This document shows, piece by piece, positions 8,474-17,854 of a stretch of DNA of 64,000 nt (its first letter is position 1; each line of letters starts with the position of its first letter). The position numbers and the translations under genes are program-made. The notes beneath the pieces are model-generated. The model worked only from the letters and a program-made list of their open reading frames with translations. It was not told the DNA's origin and searched no databases. Where the stretch lies: contig JBBDQU010000065.1 in assembly GCA_040905865.1 (NCBI GenBank), positions 18,438-82,437 on the forward strand, in the 5' to 3' direction. The DNA is from Alphaproteobacteria bacterium. GTDB lineage: Bacteria; Pseudomonadota; Alphaproteobacteria; UBA8366; GCA-2717185.

Positions 8474-10135
8474 TCAGGAGATGCCGTAATCGCGAAGTGC
8501 CGCTTCCTTGCTGATATAGCCGTTCTTGATGTCGTCCCGGATCCGGGCTTCGTCCCGTTCCGCCGGGTTACCGTACCCGCCGCCGCCGGCGTAATGCATG
8601 TGCAGGCGAATGCCGGGATCGATCGTCGTGCGCGACTTCTGGTGCGGTACGGTGCCGTCGCTGAACCGGATGGCGCTGGTGGCGCCGTTCCCGCCGCCGA
8701 GAACGCCTTCCGCCGGGTGGTTCCAGCGGTCGGACAGCAGCGACAGCCGCATGGGTTCCCTGGACCGGACCTCGATTTCGCATTCCTGGCCCAGGCCGCC
8801 GCGGAATTTTCCGGCGCCGCCGGAATCCGTCCGGAATTCCTTCTTCCAGACGATCAGCGGGGCGATGCTTTCAAAGGCCTCGATACTGCCCGCGCCCGCA
8901 TTGGTCGGAAAGGCGGTGGTCGAAAGCCCGTCCTTGCCGGGACAGCCGCCGACGCCGCCGCTGGCGAACAGAATCTGCGTGACCTGGTTCCCCTGCCGGT
9001 CCGTGCCGTTGAACACGGCCCGCATGGACGGCGCGCTGCCGCTGTCGGCAATGATCTTTTCCGGTACGGCCTGGGCCAGCGCCTTGTAGATGACGCCGGC
9101 GAGCAGATGCCCGGTCAATTGCCTGGCGTTGCAGGGGGCGGGGAAACGCGGGTTGAGGATGCAGCCTTCCGGGGCGTCGACGGTGATCGGCCGGTACGAT
9201 CCCTCGTTGCGCGGCGTCTGGGGGTCGAGCGCGCATTTGATGGGATAGGCCGAATAGGCGTAGGTGTAGTTCATTACCGTGTTGAGGCCGCGTTTGATCT
9301 GCGGCGACGTGCCCGCATAGTCGATGTTCAATGTGCTGCCCTTTACCGTGATGGCGCATTCGATATGGGTTTCGTCGGGCGCGAAACCGTCGGCGTCCAG
9401 GGTGGCGTGATACACGCCGTCCGGCACTTCCTCGATTGCCCGGCGCATGACCGTTTCGGCGCGCTGCTGCAGGGTTTGCGACAGGGCCGTCAGGTTGGTC
9501 AGGTCGGAATCGCCGAGAAATTCGTTCAGCCGGCGGCCGCAGACCTGGTTGGCCGTCACCTGCGCGTTCAGGTCGCCGAGCACCTGGTCGGGCAGGCGGA
9601 CATTGCTCAGGATCATTTCCTGCAGCAGTTCGTTCGGTTCCCCTTCGACCAGAAACTTCATCGGCGGAATGCGCAGCCCTTCCTCGAAGAGTTCGCCGCA
9701 ATCCGCCGACCAGAGCGACCCGCCGATATCCGGCGAATGGGCGATCGATCCGGAAAACCCGACCAGGTTGCCATTGTGGAAAATCGGCATCGCCATGGTG
9801 ATATCGGGCAGGTGTCCGGTCGCCAGCCAGGGGTCGTTGGTGATGACGCAATCGCCGGGCTTCCAGGTTTCCTTGGGAAAGCGGGCGAGGAAATGCTTCA
9901 GGGTCCGCGGCAGGATGCCGGAAAATGAGGGAATGCCGCCGGTGTTTTCCGACAGCGAATCGCCGTTTTCATCCATCAGCACCGTGCCGAAATCATTCGA
10001 TTCACGGACAATGGTCGAAAAAGACGTGCGCAGCAGCGCCGCCGCCGACTCGTCGGCGATGGAAATCAGCCGATTCCAGAAGATTTCCAGGGTGACGGGG
10101 TCGAAGTTCCCGCCAGTTGGGTTTTTCCTGTTCAT
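8474..10135 (-). CDS. Hydantoinase/oxoprolinase family protein, subunit B (HyuB-like)
   Basis: A 553-residue B-subunit homologue. Typical blocks are FDPVTLEIFWNRLISIADE at the start, RESNDFGTVL, GDCVITNDPW, GHLPDITMAMPIF, HSPDIGG, and near the C-terminus a Gly-rich GGAGKFRGGLGQE followed by YAGGGGYGNP. The B subunit forms the catalytic hetero-oligomer with the A subunit encoded just downstream. ATG 10135 has a GGGAGA ribosome-binding site; a longer frame reaching 10303 overlaps the transporter gene and lacks family character. It follows the TRAP permease by 80 bases and is probably in the same operon, implying that the imported solute is the ring-containing substrate or a precursor of it. Confidence 0.9.
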   Translation of the reverse strand: MNRKNPTGGNFDPVTLEIFWNRLISIADESAAALLRTSFSTIVRESNDFGTVLMDENGDSLSENTGGIPSFSGILPRTLKHFLARFPKETWKPGDCVITNDPWLATGHLPDITMAMPIFHNGNLVGFSGSIAHSPDIGGSLWSADCGELFEEGLRIPPMKFLVEGEPNELLQEMILSNVRLPDQVLGDLNAQVTANQVCGRRLNEFLGDSDLTNLTALSQTLQQRAETVMRRAIEEVPDGVYHATLDADGFAPDETHIECAITVKGSTLNIDYAGTSPQIKRGLNTVMNYTYAYSAYPIKCALDPQTPRNEGSYRPITVDAPEGCILNPRFPAPCNARQLTGHLLAGVIYKALAQAVPEKIIADSGSAPSMRAVFNGTDRQGNQVTQILFASGGVGGCPGKDGLSTTAFPTNAGAGSIEAFESIAPLIVWKKEFRTDSGGAGKFRGGLGQECEIEVRSREPMRLSLLSDRWNHPAEGVLGGGNGATSAIRFSDGTVPHQKSRTTIDPGIRLHMHYAGGGGYGNPAERDEARIRDDIKNGYISKEAALRDYGIS

Positions 10136-10215
10136 GTTATCTCCCGTTAAATGTTCCGTATTCCGGACGTTTGTGGCTTGCCCGGGTAGAGCCTGGATTG
10201 GTATTGCTTGGCATT

Positions 10216-12825
10216 TCAATTCGCCAGGGCGGCAGTTTGCAGACGGCGGCGTTGCAGCGCAACGACCGGCAGCAGCAGCAGGAGGCAGGGCAGGTAAATC
10301 CATTCCTTGTCCGGCTGCGGATTGTTGATGTCCACGCCTGTTATCTCCCAGTCGAAATCGAGGCCGGATGACTGCGCGACGCTGTTGAAGCCGACGTCGT
10401 CAACGAAAACCCGGCTACCCTCGATGCGGACAGTCAGGCCAGCCGCCTGGCTCAGCCGTTCCACGCCGCCCGCGCCGCTGGCGCCCAGGGGCAGGACGAC
10501 GATGCGCTCCACCGGCGCGCCGGTAAAGTCTTCGCCCCGGCTCATCAGCCGGATCAGGGCGTCATCCTTCTGCGTGGCGACGACCTCGACAAGTCGGGCC
10601 GGTTCGACCGACTGGAACGGCGGTACAACGAGGTCGATCCAGAATCCGGGCCGCAGCAGGCTGAATGCGATCAGCAGCAGGAAAGCCGATTCATAGCGCC
10701 GGCTTCGAACCACGAAATAACCCTGGCATCCGGCGACGAACAGCAGCATCGCGATCAGCGATATGATGATCGTGACCGAGACATGCCACCAGCTGTCCAG
10801 GCCGATCATCAGGAGTTCCGTGTTGAAGACAAAGATAAACGGCAGGATGATCGTGCGGATACCGTAGTAGAACGCCTGCAGGCAGGTCCGCATCGGATCC
10901 GCCCCCGCAAGGGCTGCCGCGGCATAGGCATCGACGGCAACCGGTGGCGTATTGCCGGACATCAGACCGCAATAGAATACAAACAGATGGACGGCGATCA
11001 GTGGAATGATGACGCCGGACTGGGCTGCGAGCGTTACGACAACCGGCGCCATCAGCGATGCGACCACGACATAATTCGCGGTGGTCGGCAGCCCCATGCC
11101 CAGGATAATCGTGACGACAGCCGTAAAGAACAATATGGCCAGCAGGTTTCCGCCGGACACGATTTCGATCACATTGACCATGACCAGCCCCAGGCCCGTC
11201 AGCGATACAGTTCCGACAATGATGCCCGCCGCGGCGAGGGAGATTGCGATCATGGCCATGTTGCGGCCCCCGGCAACAAGACCGTGAATGACCTCGGAAA
11301 GCCCCGCAACCACGGCGTCGCGCATGACCGTGTCGCCCCTGATGCCCCGGAAGACGGCGGCCAGCGGGCGCTGCGTTATCATGATCGCGATGATGCACAG
11401 GACCGCCCAGTATACGGACAGGCCCGGCGACAGGCGCTCGATCATCAGGCACCAGATCAGGACGACGACGGGGATCAGGAAGTGCAGCCCGGCGAGGATG
11501 GTCGGCAGGATTTCGGGAAGCTTTTCCAGCGGCGCTTCGCTGTTATCCAGTTCGAGGACCGGAACGCGCGTCGAAACCCACAGGAGGCCGATATAGGCCG
11601 CCGCCAGCAGTACGGCGAGCACCGGACTTGCGGCGGGCCCCAGCGCAACACGCAGCCAGCCGACCCCGTAATAAACGATGAACGACAGAATGGTCAGGCC
11701 GGCAAAAGTCAGGACAAATGCGGCAATGCGCTGGAAGAACGTGGTCCGCGTGACCCGCTGCAGCATGGGCAGATCGAGTTTGAGCGCCTCCAGATGCACG
11801 ATATAGAATAGTCCGACATAGGATATGACGGCCGGCAGGAAGGCGTGCTTGATCACTTCCGTATAGGAAATGCCGACGAATTCGGTCATCAGGAATGCGG
11901 CGGCGCCCATCACCGGCGGCATGAGCTGGCCGTTGATCGAGGACGTGGATTCGATGCCGGCGGCTTTTTCGGCCGAAAAGCCGACCCGCTTCATCAGGGG
12001 GATTGTGAACGTCCCCGTGGTGACGACATTGGCGAGCGCGGAACCTGAAACCATGCCGGTCAGGGCGGAGGAGACGACGGCCGCCTTTGCCGGCCCGCCG
12101 CGCAGATGACCCAGCAGCGCAAATGACGTCTGAATGAACCAGTTCCCGGCGCCGGCCTTTTCCAGCAGCGATCCGAACAGCACGAAGAGAAACACCAGGC
12201 TGGAGGAAACCCCGAGCGCGAAGCCGAATACGCCTTCGGTCGAGAGCCACATATGATCCGTCATCCGGGTCAGGCTGGCGCCGCGATGGGATAACACCTC
12301 CGGCATGTGTGCGCCGGCAAAGGTGTAGACGATAAAGACAAGGGCGACGATCAGGAGCGGCAGGCCGGTGGTGCGGCGCACGGCTTCCAGCAGGGCCACC
12401 ATGCCGATTGCGGCAACGACCATGTCCTGGGCGATAGGCACGGCGGCACGCCGTGAAAGTTCCTCGAAGAACACGACCATGTACAGGGCGCTGCCCGCGC
12501 CGATAATTGCCCAGAGCCAGTCAGGAATCGTTACCCGGTCCCGGGGCGACGACCGAAAGCAGGGATGCGTCAGAAATACCAGGATGATCGCGAAGGCATA
12601 ATGGATCGTGCGGGACTGGGTACCGTCCAGAACAAAACCCGCGCCAAGGATGTAAGGCAGTGGCGACGCGATATATATATGAAAAAGCGACCAGATGAGC
12701 GCCAGAGAAAATATCAGGCCGCCAGGAAAACCGCCGAGTTGGCGCGCGCCTGTGTCCGCGGCACTGGCCATCGCCTTCACGTCACGAAGGGCTGCTGCGG
12801 AATTCGAGGGCGGTTCTGTGGGCAA
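10216..12825 (-). CDS. TRAP transporter permease, fused small and large membrane subunits (TAXI type)
   Basis: An 869-residue polytopic membrane protein of the TRAP 4TM/12TM fusion family, the permease used by TAXI receptors. Many hydrophobic segments are visible. The signature stretches GAGNWFIQTSF, SSINGQLMPPVMGAAAFLM and ILGMGLPTTANYVV belong to the large-subunit core that moves solute with cations. The last 160 residues form an extra domain with a final short membrane segment before the C-terminus. The start is a TTG preceded by AAGGAA at good spacing; an ATG at 12771 is an alternative. It lies 105 bases downstream of the matching TAXI receptor gene and upstream of the hyuB-like gene. Expected location is the inner membrane. 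Confidence 0.9.
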   Translation of the reverse strand: MPTEPPSNSAAALRDVKAMASAADTGARQLGGFPGGLIFSLALIWSLFHIYIASPLPYILGAGFVLDGTQSRTIHYAFAIILVFLTHPCFRSSPRDRVTIPDWLWAIIGAGSALYMVVFFEELSRRAAVPIAQDMVVAAIGMVALLEAVRRTTGLPLLIVALVFIVYTFAGAHMPEVLSHRGASLTRMTDHMWLSTEGVFGFALGVSSSLVFLFVLFGSLLEKAGAGNWFIQTSFALLGHLRGGPAKAAVVSSALTGMVSGSALANVVTTGTFTIPLMKRVGFSAEKAAGIESTSSINGQLMPPVMGAAAFLMTEFVGISYTEVIKHAFLPAVISYVGLFYIVHLEALKLDLPMLQRVTRTTFFQRIAAFVLTFAGLTILSFIVYYGVGWLRVALGPAASPVLAVLLAAAYIGLLWVSTRVPVLELDNSEAPLEKLPEILPTILAGLHFLIPVVVLIWCLMIERLSPGLSVYWAVLCIIAIMITQRPLAAVFRGIRGDTVMRDAVVAGLSEVIHGLVAGGRNMAMIAISLAAAGIIVGTVSLTGLGLVMVNVIEIVSGGNLLAILFFTAVVTIILGMGLPTTANYVVVASLMAPVVVTLAAQSGVIIPLIAVHLFVFYCGLMSGNTPPVAVDAYAAAALAGADPMRTCLQAFYYGIRTIILPFIFVFNTELLMIGLDSWWHVSVTIIISLIAMLLFVAGCQGYFVVRSRRYESAFLLLIAFSLLRPGFWIDLVVPPFQSVEPARLVEVVATQKDDALIRLMSRGEDFTGAPVERIVVLPLGASGAGGVERLSQAAGLTVRIEGSRVFVDDVGFNSVAQSSGLDFDWEITGVDINNPQPDKEWIYLPCLLLLLPVVALQRRRLQTAALAN

Positions 12826-12930
12826 AATGCGTTTCCTTCGGGCGACGGGCGGGCCAAGGCTCCCCCGCGCCGGCTCATCGGTGTCCAGGGCGGGGGGAGG
12901 ATATGACGTATGGTTTACGCGGCTACGGGC

Positions 12931-13932
12931 CTATTTGATGAGGCCTGCTTCGCGGTAGTAACGCTCCGCACCCGGATGATACGGCGCCTGCTTCCCGAAG
13001 GTGATGGATTTTTCACGCGTCATCAGCTTGAACGCGGGAGCCTGCTGCTTGAGGCTTTCGAAACCGTTCATCACCGCTTTGGCGAGGTTGTAGCCGATTT
13101 CATCCGACAGGCTTGATGTGGTTACCAGTGCGGCGGCATAACCAAAGGTCGAGACGTCCTGGTCAACGCCGTGATAAACGCCCGCGGGAATCGTCGCTTT
13201 TTCGAAATAGGGACGTTCCGCCAGCAGTTTGTCCAGTTCCGGCCCGTTCACCGAAACGATGTGAATGTCGCATGTATTGGCCGCTTCCTCGATGGTGGCG
13301 ACAGGCACGGCTGTCGGATACAGATAGGCATCGATCTTGCCGTCGCACAGCGCGGATGACTGTTCGCGTGACGTCAGTTTTGAATCAAGCGCCAGGTCGG
13401 TTTTCGGATCGATTCCGAAATAGCTGAGCAACATATAAGAGGTTGCTTCCGTTCCGGACCCGACATTGCCGCTGTTGAAGCGCTTGCCCTTCAGGTCATG
13501 AACGCTTTTGATGCCTGTCTCCTTGCGCGTGACCAGATGAATCATGTTCGTGGTGTAGGACATGATGAAACGCAAATCCTTGTTTGCGCCTTCGCTTTCG
13601 AACGGGCCGCTGCCGTTATAGGCATGAAACAGCAGGTCGGACTGGGCAAGACCCATGTCCAGGTCGCCGGTTCTGATGGCCCTAAGGTTGGAGACCGAAC
13701 CGGCAGTGCTTTCCACGGTGCAGCGAAGCTTGTGTCCCTGCGACTCGCGGCTCTTGTTTACGAGGTTGCAGGTGTGACCGCCGGTGGGCCAGAAAATGCC
13801 CGTAATACCCGCCGTGCCCAGGTTGAATATCTGCCTGCTTTCCTGCGCCGCCGCGTCCTGCGTTGCGGAGGATGCGAGCAGGAGGCTTCCTGCGATGCCA
13901 ATGGTTCCTAAAACCGATGCAATTGTTCTCAC
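12931..13932 (-). CDS. TAXI family TRAP transporter solute-binding protein
   Basis: A 333-residue periplasmic receptor. A signal peptide (about residues 1-29, hydrophobic core then an Ala-rich cleavage region) precedes a mature domain starting with FNLGTAGITGIFWPTGG, the usual opening of TAXI proteins. Further family marks are QSDLLFHAYNG, NSGNVGSGTEATS and DGKIDAYLYPTAVP. TAXI receptors studied so far bind glutamate-like or other small carboxylates; here the ligand is not known. It is the first gene of the leftward transporter-HyuBA-GGT set, and its promoter should lie within the 350 bases upstream (13933-14282). Confidence 0.92.
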   Translation of the reverse strand: MRTIASVLGTIGIAGSLLLASSATQDAAAQESRQIFNLGTAGITGIFWPTGGHTCNLVNKSRESQGHKLRCTVESTAGSVSNLRAIRTGDLDMGLAQSDLLFHAYNGSGPFESEGANKDLRFIMSYTTNMIHLVTRKETGIKSVHDLKGKRFNSGNVGSGTEATSYMLLSYFGIDPKTDLALDSKLTSREQSSALCDGKIDAYLYPTAVPVATIEEAANTCDIHIVSVNGPELDKLLAERPYFEKATIPAGVYHGVDQDVSTFGYAAALVTTSSLSDEIGYNLAKAVMNGFESLKQQAPAFKLMTREKSITFGKQAPYHPGAERYYREAGLIK

Positions 13933-14282
13933 TGTCTTATCCTCTTCTGGTTTCGTAGTCTAATTGCCGGAATGTCTCCCCCCGGGGAAACGCTATCCGG
14001 TCAGGACCGACAACACGTGAACCGGGCGCCGGGAGAATCGTTCTTGTCGGTACACAGGAAACCCTGACTGCCCTGTCAAAGCAATGGCCGTGCCAGAAGC
14101 GCAATGCGGCGGAATGCCTTGTTCCGGAAGTGACCGGCTTGCCCATTTCGGTGCCGTTGCCGCAAAAGGCAGCAATCCGTTCACAACATTGAGGCAATCC
14201 GATTCCTGCCAGGCGGGTCGGCGGCGGCGGGCATGCAACCGAAGGGGGCGACATCGCCGTGACGGGAGGTCCGATACCTGTT
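13933..14282. other. 350-base intergenic region
   Basis: This gap separates the alpha-hydroxy-acid oxidase gene from the TAXI receptor gene, both read leftward. It should hold the end of one transcript and the promoter of the next. I see no strong intrinsic terminator and no convincing operator. Open frames crossing it on both strands lack family character and look like chance frames in G+C-rich DNA. Confidence 0.5.
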
Positions 14283-15536
14283 TCATGCGCGGTCCTGATG
14301 GGGCACCCAGTCCGGTGGGTTCCAGAAAATGTGTGGACCGATTTCCCCAACGCTGTTGAGGCCGAGCTGGGCCATGACGCGGTCCATCTCCGTGCGGAAA
14401 ATCTCCAGCGCCCGGCAGGCGCCGGCCTCTCCGGCGGCGGCGGTTCCATATAATGTCGGGCGTCCGGACATCACCATGTCGGCGCCAAGCGCCATGGCCT
14501 TCACCAGGTCCGATCCCCGCCGCGCGCCGCTGTCGATAATGATTTTCAGACGATCCCCGACGGCCGCCCGGACCTCGGGCACCAGCTGCAGCGGCGCCGG
14601 CGCCGAATCCAGGTAGCGGCCGCCATGGTTCGACAGGACGACGCCGTCCAGCCCTCTGTCCGCGGCGATAACCGCGTCCTCACGGCTTTGCAGTCCCTTG
14701 ACGAGCAGATGCCCCGGCCATTTGTCCCGGATGCGCATGATATCGTCCCAGCACTGCCGGTCAGACTTTGTATATTCGTGATCGACAGTCTTGTCGGTCA
14801 GTTTCCGCGCCAGTTCCGGCGGATAATTTGCCTTCACGAAGGCGCCGCGCGTCAGGTACTGCGGCGCCAGGACGCGCAGGCACCAGCCTGGTTTCGCAAG
14901 TACCTGGGCAATCAGTTTCGGTCGATAGCGCAGCGGCATGGAGAAGCCGTTGCGGTAGTCATTCTCGCGGTTCGATCCGACCGATCCGTCCACTGTTACC
15001 AGCAGCGTCTTTATGCCGATTGACTTGATCCGCTCGACAAACGCGTCCCGTAGTGTGATGTCCCGCCACATATACAACTGGAACCAGAGATGGCCGTCCG
15101 AGGCTTCGAAAATGTCCTCCACAGGGGTCAGCGAATTCGTCGCCGCGGTGCAGGGCACGCCCATCCGGGCCGCCGCCCGGGCCAGGTCGATCTCGCCCAG
15201 GTCGCTCATCAGGCCGGCGCTCGCCGTGGGGGAAATCCCATAGGGCATGGTGATTTTTTGGCCGAATATTTCCGTCGCGGTCGACCGGGCGGATACATCG
15301 ATCAGCACACGGTTCCTGATCTTCAATGACTGGTAGACGGCGCGGTTGTGGTTCAGCGCAATTTCGTCTTCCGCGCCGCGATCCATATATTCGAAGATTC
15401 CCCGCGGCAGGCGCGACCGCGCCATCTGCCGGAGATCCTCGATATTGAAGGCGCCCAGATCGTCACCGGCCGCGGCGAGGTCGAGTGTCGTGCGAGCCCG
15501 TTTTCCATCCAGACTTTTCCCGGATACCGCAACCAT
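14283..15536 (-). CDS. FMN-dependent alpha-hydroxy-acid oxidizing protein (copy 1)
   Basis: A 417-residue member of the L-lactate dehydrogenase/glycolate oxidase family, which oxidises L-2-hydroxy acids to 2-oxo acids. Marks: SRLPRGIFEYMDRGAEDE near the start, GISPTASAG, LWFQLYMW, SNHGGRYLDSAPAP with the active-site His and Arg, and IDSGARRGSD followed by GRPTLYG in the phosphate-binding end of the barrel. The first 25 residues are an extra tail compared with copy 2. ATG 15536 is 12 bases downstream of the RidA stop, with a GGTGG ribosome-binding site. It ends a four-gene leftward operon (GntR, luciferase-like oxidoreductase, RidA, this enzyme). The paralogue at 17855 is clearly similar throughout. 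Confidence 0.9.
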   Translation of the reverse strand: MVAVSGKSLDGKRARTTLDLAAAGDDLGAFNIEDLRQMARSRLPRGIFEYMDRGAEDEIALNHNRAVYQSLKIRNRVLIDVSARSTATEIFGQKITMPYGISPTASAGLMSDLGEIDLARAAARMGVPCTAATNSLTPVEDIFEASDGHLWFQLYMWRDITLRDAFVERIKSIGIKTLLVTVDGSVGSNRENDYRNGFSMPLRYRPKLIAQVLAKPGWCLRVLAPQYLTRGAFVKANYPPELARKLTDKTVDHEYTKSDRQCWDDIMRIRDKWPGHLLVKGLQSREDAVIAADRGLDGVVLSNHGGRYLDSAPAPLQLVPEVRAAVGDRLKIIIDSGARRGSDLVKAMALGADMVMSGRPTLYGTAAAGEAGACRALEIFRTEMDRVMAQLGLNSVGEIGPHIFWNPPDWVPHQDRA

Positions 15537-15548
15537 CGGGCGCCACCG

Positions 15549-15896
15549 TTACTTGTGGGCGTTCACGACGATTTCCACGTGGGTGTCGGGCGTGCCGAGT
15601 TCGACGGCGACGCATGCGCGGGTCGGCGGGTTCGACGGGTCGATCCAGGCGTTCCAGGCTTCGTTCATCGCCGGCTTATGCGACATGTCGGAAATATAGA
15701 CGGTCGCGGACAGCAGCTTCGATTTGTCGGTGCCGCCCACCGCAAGGTAACCGTCGATCCGCGCCAGCACCTGTTCGGTCTGTTCCTTCACCCCGACGGA
15801 TGTGTCGGGCGCCGTGGTCCCGGCGATATAGACGACGCCGTTATGCTCCACCACCTTGCTCATGGTCGCATTGAGGTCATGACGTTTGCAGTTCAT
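15549..15896 (-). CDS. RidA (YjgF/YER057c/UK114) family protein
   Basis: A 115-residue protein of standard family length. It contains the conserved Arg in PPTRACVAVELG and the C-terminal EIVVNAHK end typical of Rid proteins, which hydrolyse reactive enamines and imines released by flavin- or PLP-dependent enzymes. It lies between a luciferase-like flavin oxidoreductase (61-base gap upstream) and an FMN hydroxy-acid oxidase (12-base gap downstream). This suggests that it clears an imine or enamine made in the same pathway, as RutC does next to RutA in pyrimidine breakdown. That parallel is inference from context. Confidence 0.92.
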   Translation of the reverse strand: MNCKRHDLNATMSKVVEHNGVVYIAGTTAPDTSVGVKEQTEQVLARIDGYLAVGGTDKSKLLSATVYISDMSHKPAMNEAWNAWIDPSNPPTRACVAVELGTPDTHVEIVVNAHK

Positions 15897-15957
15897 GATA
15901 CGTTTTCTCCGTTTTCCTGGGTATGGGTTTTTTCGGTGCGTGCCCGCCGTGCTTTTC

Positions 15958-17034
15958 CTATGCCGCCGCGCGTTTCCTGAATTCCGGCGCGACTTTCTCC
16001 ATGAACAGGCGCACGCTGTTCTCTACGATATCGTAGGAAGACGATCCGAGGCGGAACTGCAGAATGACGCCGCCGACGCCGATGGCGTCGATCTTCGCCA
16101 GGCGCTCCGCGACCGTCGCGGGCGAGCCGCAGATCAGGCTGTGCTCGGTGACGTTGCGGGCATAAGCCGTCGGCGCCGCGCCGGTTTCGCCCGGTTTCGC
16201 CATGCTTTCGCCGCGTTCCTCAAGGATGCGTTTGCGCATGCGGCCCCGATGTTCGCGCTGTTCCTCAAACAGGGGGATACCAATCCGCTCCGCTTCCGCG
16301 TCGGTTTCGGCAATGAAAATGTTCCGCCATACCCAGGTATCGTCCACCGCGTTGGCGACATGGCGTTCGCCGAAGCCGGATTCGCGCATGGTCTTTCGGT
16401 ACAGGTCCATGCGGTGTCTGGTGACCTCGTCGGTCTGCACATTCATCAGGAAGGGGCGTCCCTCCCGCGACATCTCCAGCATCGATTCCTCGCCGGAGCA
16501 GGCGCGAATGAGGGCCGGATGCGGCTTGGTATACACCGACGGCCGCAGGATCGGCAGCCACAGGTCCCAGTACTTGCCGTGATGTTCGTAATTCTTCGTC
16601 GTCCAGGCCTTGATCATGATTTCTTCGGCTTCGATCAGGCGCTCCTGCGCCTCCGCCGGATCGATTCCAAAGCCGCGATAGTCATAAATATTGTGCGCCG
16701 TTCCGCGGCCCAGACCGACAATGAGGCGGCCCTTGGACAGGTTGTCGACCATGGCCAACTGTTCCGCCATGCGGATCGGATGGTGAAGGGACATCTGCGC
16801 GACGGCGAAACCGATCTTGATCTGTTTCGTGGCGACCGCGAGGGCCGCGGCGAAACTCACCGGATCGACATAGGCGCAATTGCCGTCGAAGTGATGCTCC
16901 GCCAGCCACAGGGTCTCCATGCCCAGTTCATCGCAGAGCCTGGCTTCGGCAAGCGTCTCGTCGATGACCTGCTCGTCCTTCTCCGGTGTTTCGGCCTGCG
17001 GAAAGAGAAAATTGCTAAATTTCACGGGACTCAT
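15958..17034 (-). CDS. LLM class flavin-dependent oxidoreductase (luciferase-like)
   Basis: A 358-residue bacterial luciferase-like monooxygenase. Marks are LWLAEHHFDG near residue 43, QIKIGFAVAQMSLHHPIRMAEQLA, SKGRLIVGLGRG and a C-terminal GSPATVAERL segment, all usual in this TIM-barrel family that uses reduced FMN and oxygen. The start overlaps the end of the GntR gene by 20 bases, so the two are translationally coupled. Together with the RidA protein just downstream it recalls the RutA-RutC pairing. The substrate cannot be read from the sequence. Confidence 0.9.
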   Translation of the reverse strand: MSPVKFSNFLFPQAETPEKDEQVIDETLAEARLCDELGMETLWLAEHHFDGNCAYVDPVSFAAALAVATKQIKIGFAVAQMSLHHPIRMAEQLAMVDNLSKGRLIVGLGRGTAHNIYDYRGFGIDPAEAQERLIEAEEIMIKAWTTKNYEHHGKYWDLWLPILRPSVYTKPHPALIRACSGEESMLEMSREGRPFLMNVQTDEVTRHRMDLYRKTMRESGFGERHVANAVDDTWVWRNIFIAETDAEAERIGIPLFEEQREHRGRMRKRILEERGESMAKPGETGAAPTAYARNVTEHSLICGSPATVAERLAKIDAIGVGGVILQFRLGSSSYDIVENSVRLFMEKVAPEFRKRAAA

Positions 17035-17752
17035 CCTCGGTTGATTGGTTGGGGTTCCGTTGTTCGCTGTCGATTCGCGCCGTCGCCTTCAGGAATCGGC
17101 GTTTCCCGGCCAGGATATGCGCCTCAAGGGCATTGGCCGCCTTTTCCTGATCCCCTGAAGCCAGCGCGCGCAGAATTTTCCGGTGCTCCCTGTTCGACAG
17201 ATGAAGCCCGCCGCCCTGCAGGATGCTGCGGCTCCGGTACAGGTGGAGTTCCTTGGACAGCCCGTCGCACAGGGCTCGCAACCGGTCGTTTTCGGCGAAG
17301 TCGATGATCCTGTCGTGGAACTCCCGGTTGAGGGTGTAGAACGAATCGAAGTCTTCGTCGGCCTGCGCGGAATCCATTTTCGTGACGAGATTCCGGAGAT
17401 GCTCAATCTGCGACGGGGTGATACGCGCCGCCAGCGTGGCGCCGGCAAGACGCATCAGACTGGCCCGGACGTCGTATACGTCTTCGGCGTCTTTCAGCGA
17501 AATCGAGCGTACGAAAAAGCCACGGTTCACGATGACCGTCAGCAATCCGCTCTCGACGAGGCCGCGGCACGCCTCGCGGATAGGGCCGCGGCTGACCCGC
17601 AGTTCGCCGGCGAGCCGGTTCTCGTTGATGCGCTGGCCCGAACGGAACGTTCCGGACAGAATACGGTGCTCAATTTCATCCTGGACCGCGCTGGAAAGCG
17701 ACCGGGATTGAAGAACCTGCAGCAGTTCGGAAATCTGTGTTGCTTCGGGCAT
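17015..17752 (-). CDS. GntR family transcriptional regulator (FadR/FCD subfamily)
   Basis: A 245-residue regulator. The winged-helix part (about residues 18-85) includes AVQDEIEHRILSG, GQRINENRLAGELRVSRGPI and GLLTVIVNRGFFV. The helical FCD effector domain follows, with a DVRASLMRL start and metal-site His residues in FHDRIIDFAENDRL and SNREHRKIL. I prefer ATG 17752; a TTG at 17785 would add 11 residues. It heads the leftward operon and diverges from the second hydroxy-acid oxidase, with a perfect 17-base inverted repeat between them. Most FCD regulators repress their neighbours until a carboxylate ligand binds; a 2-hydroxy or 2-oxo acid would fit here. Confidence 0.9.
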   Translation of the reverse strand: MPEATQISELLQVLQSRSLSSAVQDEIEHRILSGTFRSGQRINENRLAGELRVSRGPIREACRGLVESGLLTVIVNRGFFVRSISLKDAEDVYDVRASLMRLAGATLAARITPSQIEHLRNLVTKMDSAQADEDFDSFYTLNREFHDRIIDFAENDRLRALCDGLSKELHLYRSRSILQGGGLHLSNREHRKILRALASGDQEKAANALEAHILAGKRRFLKATARIDSEQRNPNQSTEDESREI

Positions 17753-17809
17753 ACGGGGCAAGGCACCGTTTTGTTGTCGACGCAACGAAGTATGCGGCGT
17801 GACACATTA

Positions 17810-17826
17810 TTGTCAACAATTGACAA
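17810..17826. promoter_or_regulatory. Perfect inverted repeat, probable GntR operator
   Basis: TTGTCAACAATTGACAA is a 7-base perfect inverted repeat around three central bases. It lies in the 102-base divergent spacer between the GntR start (17752) and the hydroxy-acid oxidase start (17855). A second, weaker GTTGTCGACGCAAC lies at about 17772-17785. TTGTC...GACAA half sites are common for FCD-type GntR proteins. Autoregulation and control of both flanking transcription units is inferred from position. Confidence 0.65.
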
Positions 17827-17854
17827 AAAACAAATACGAGTCTCAAGATCGCGC

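Noticed and set aside
6781..9928. Long plus-strand frames opposite HyuA and HyuB
   Set aside because: Antisense to clear hydantoinase subunits; no family features of their own.
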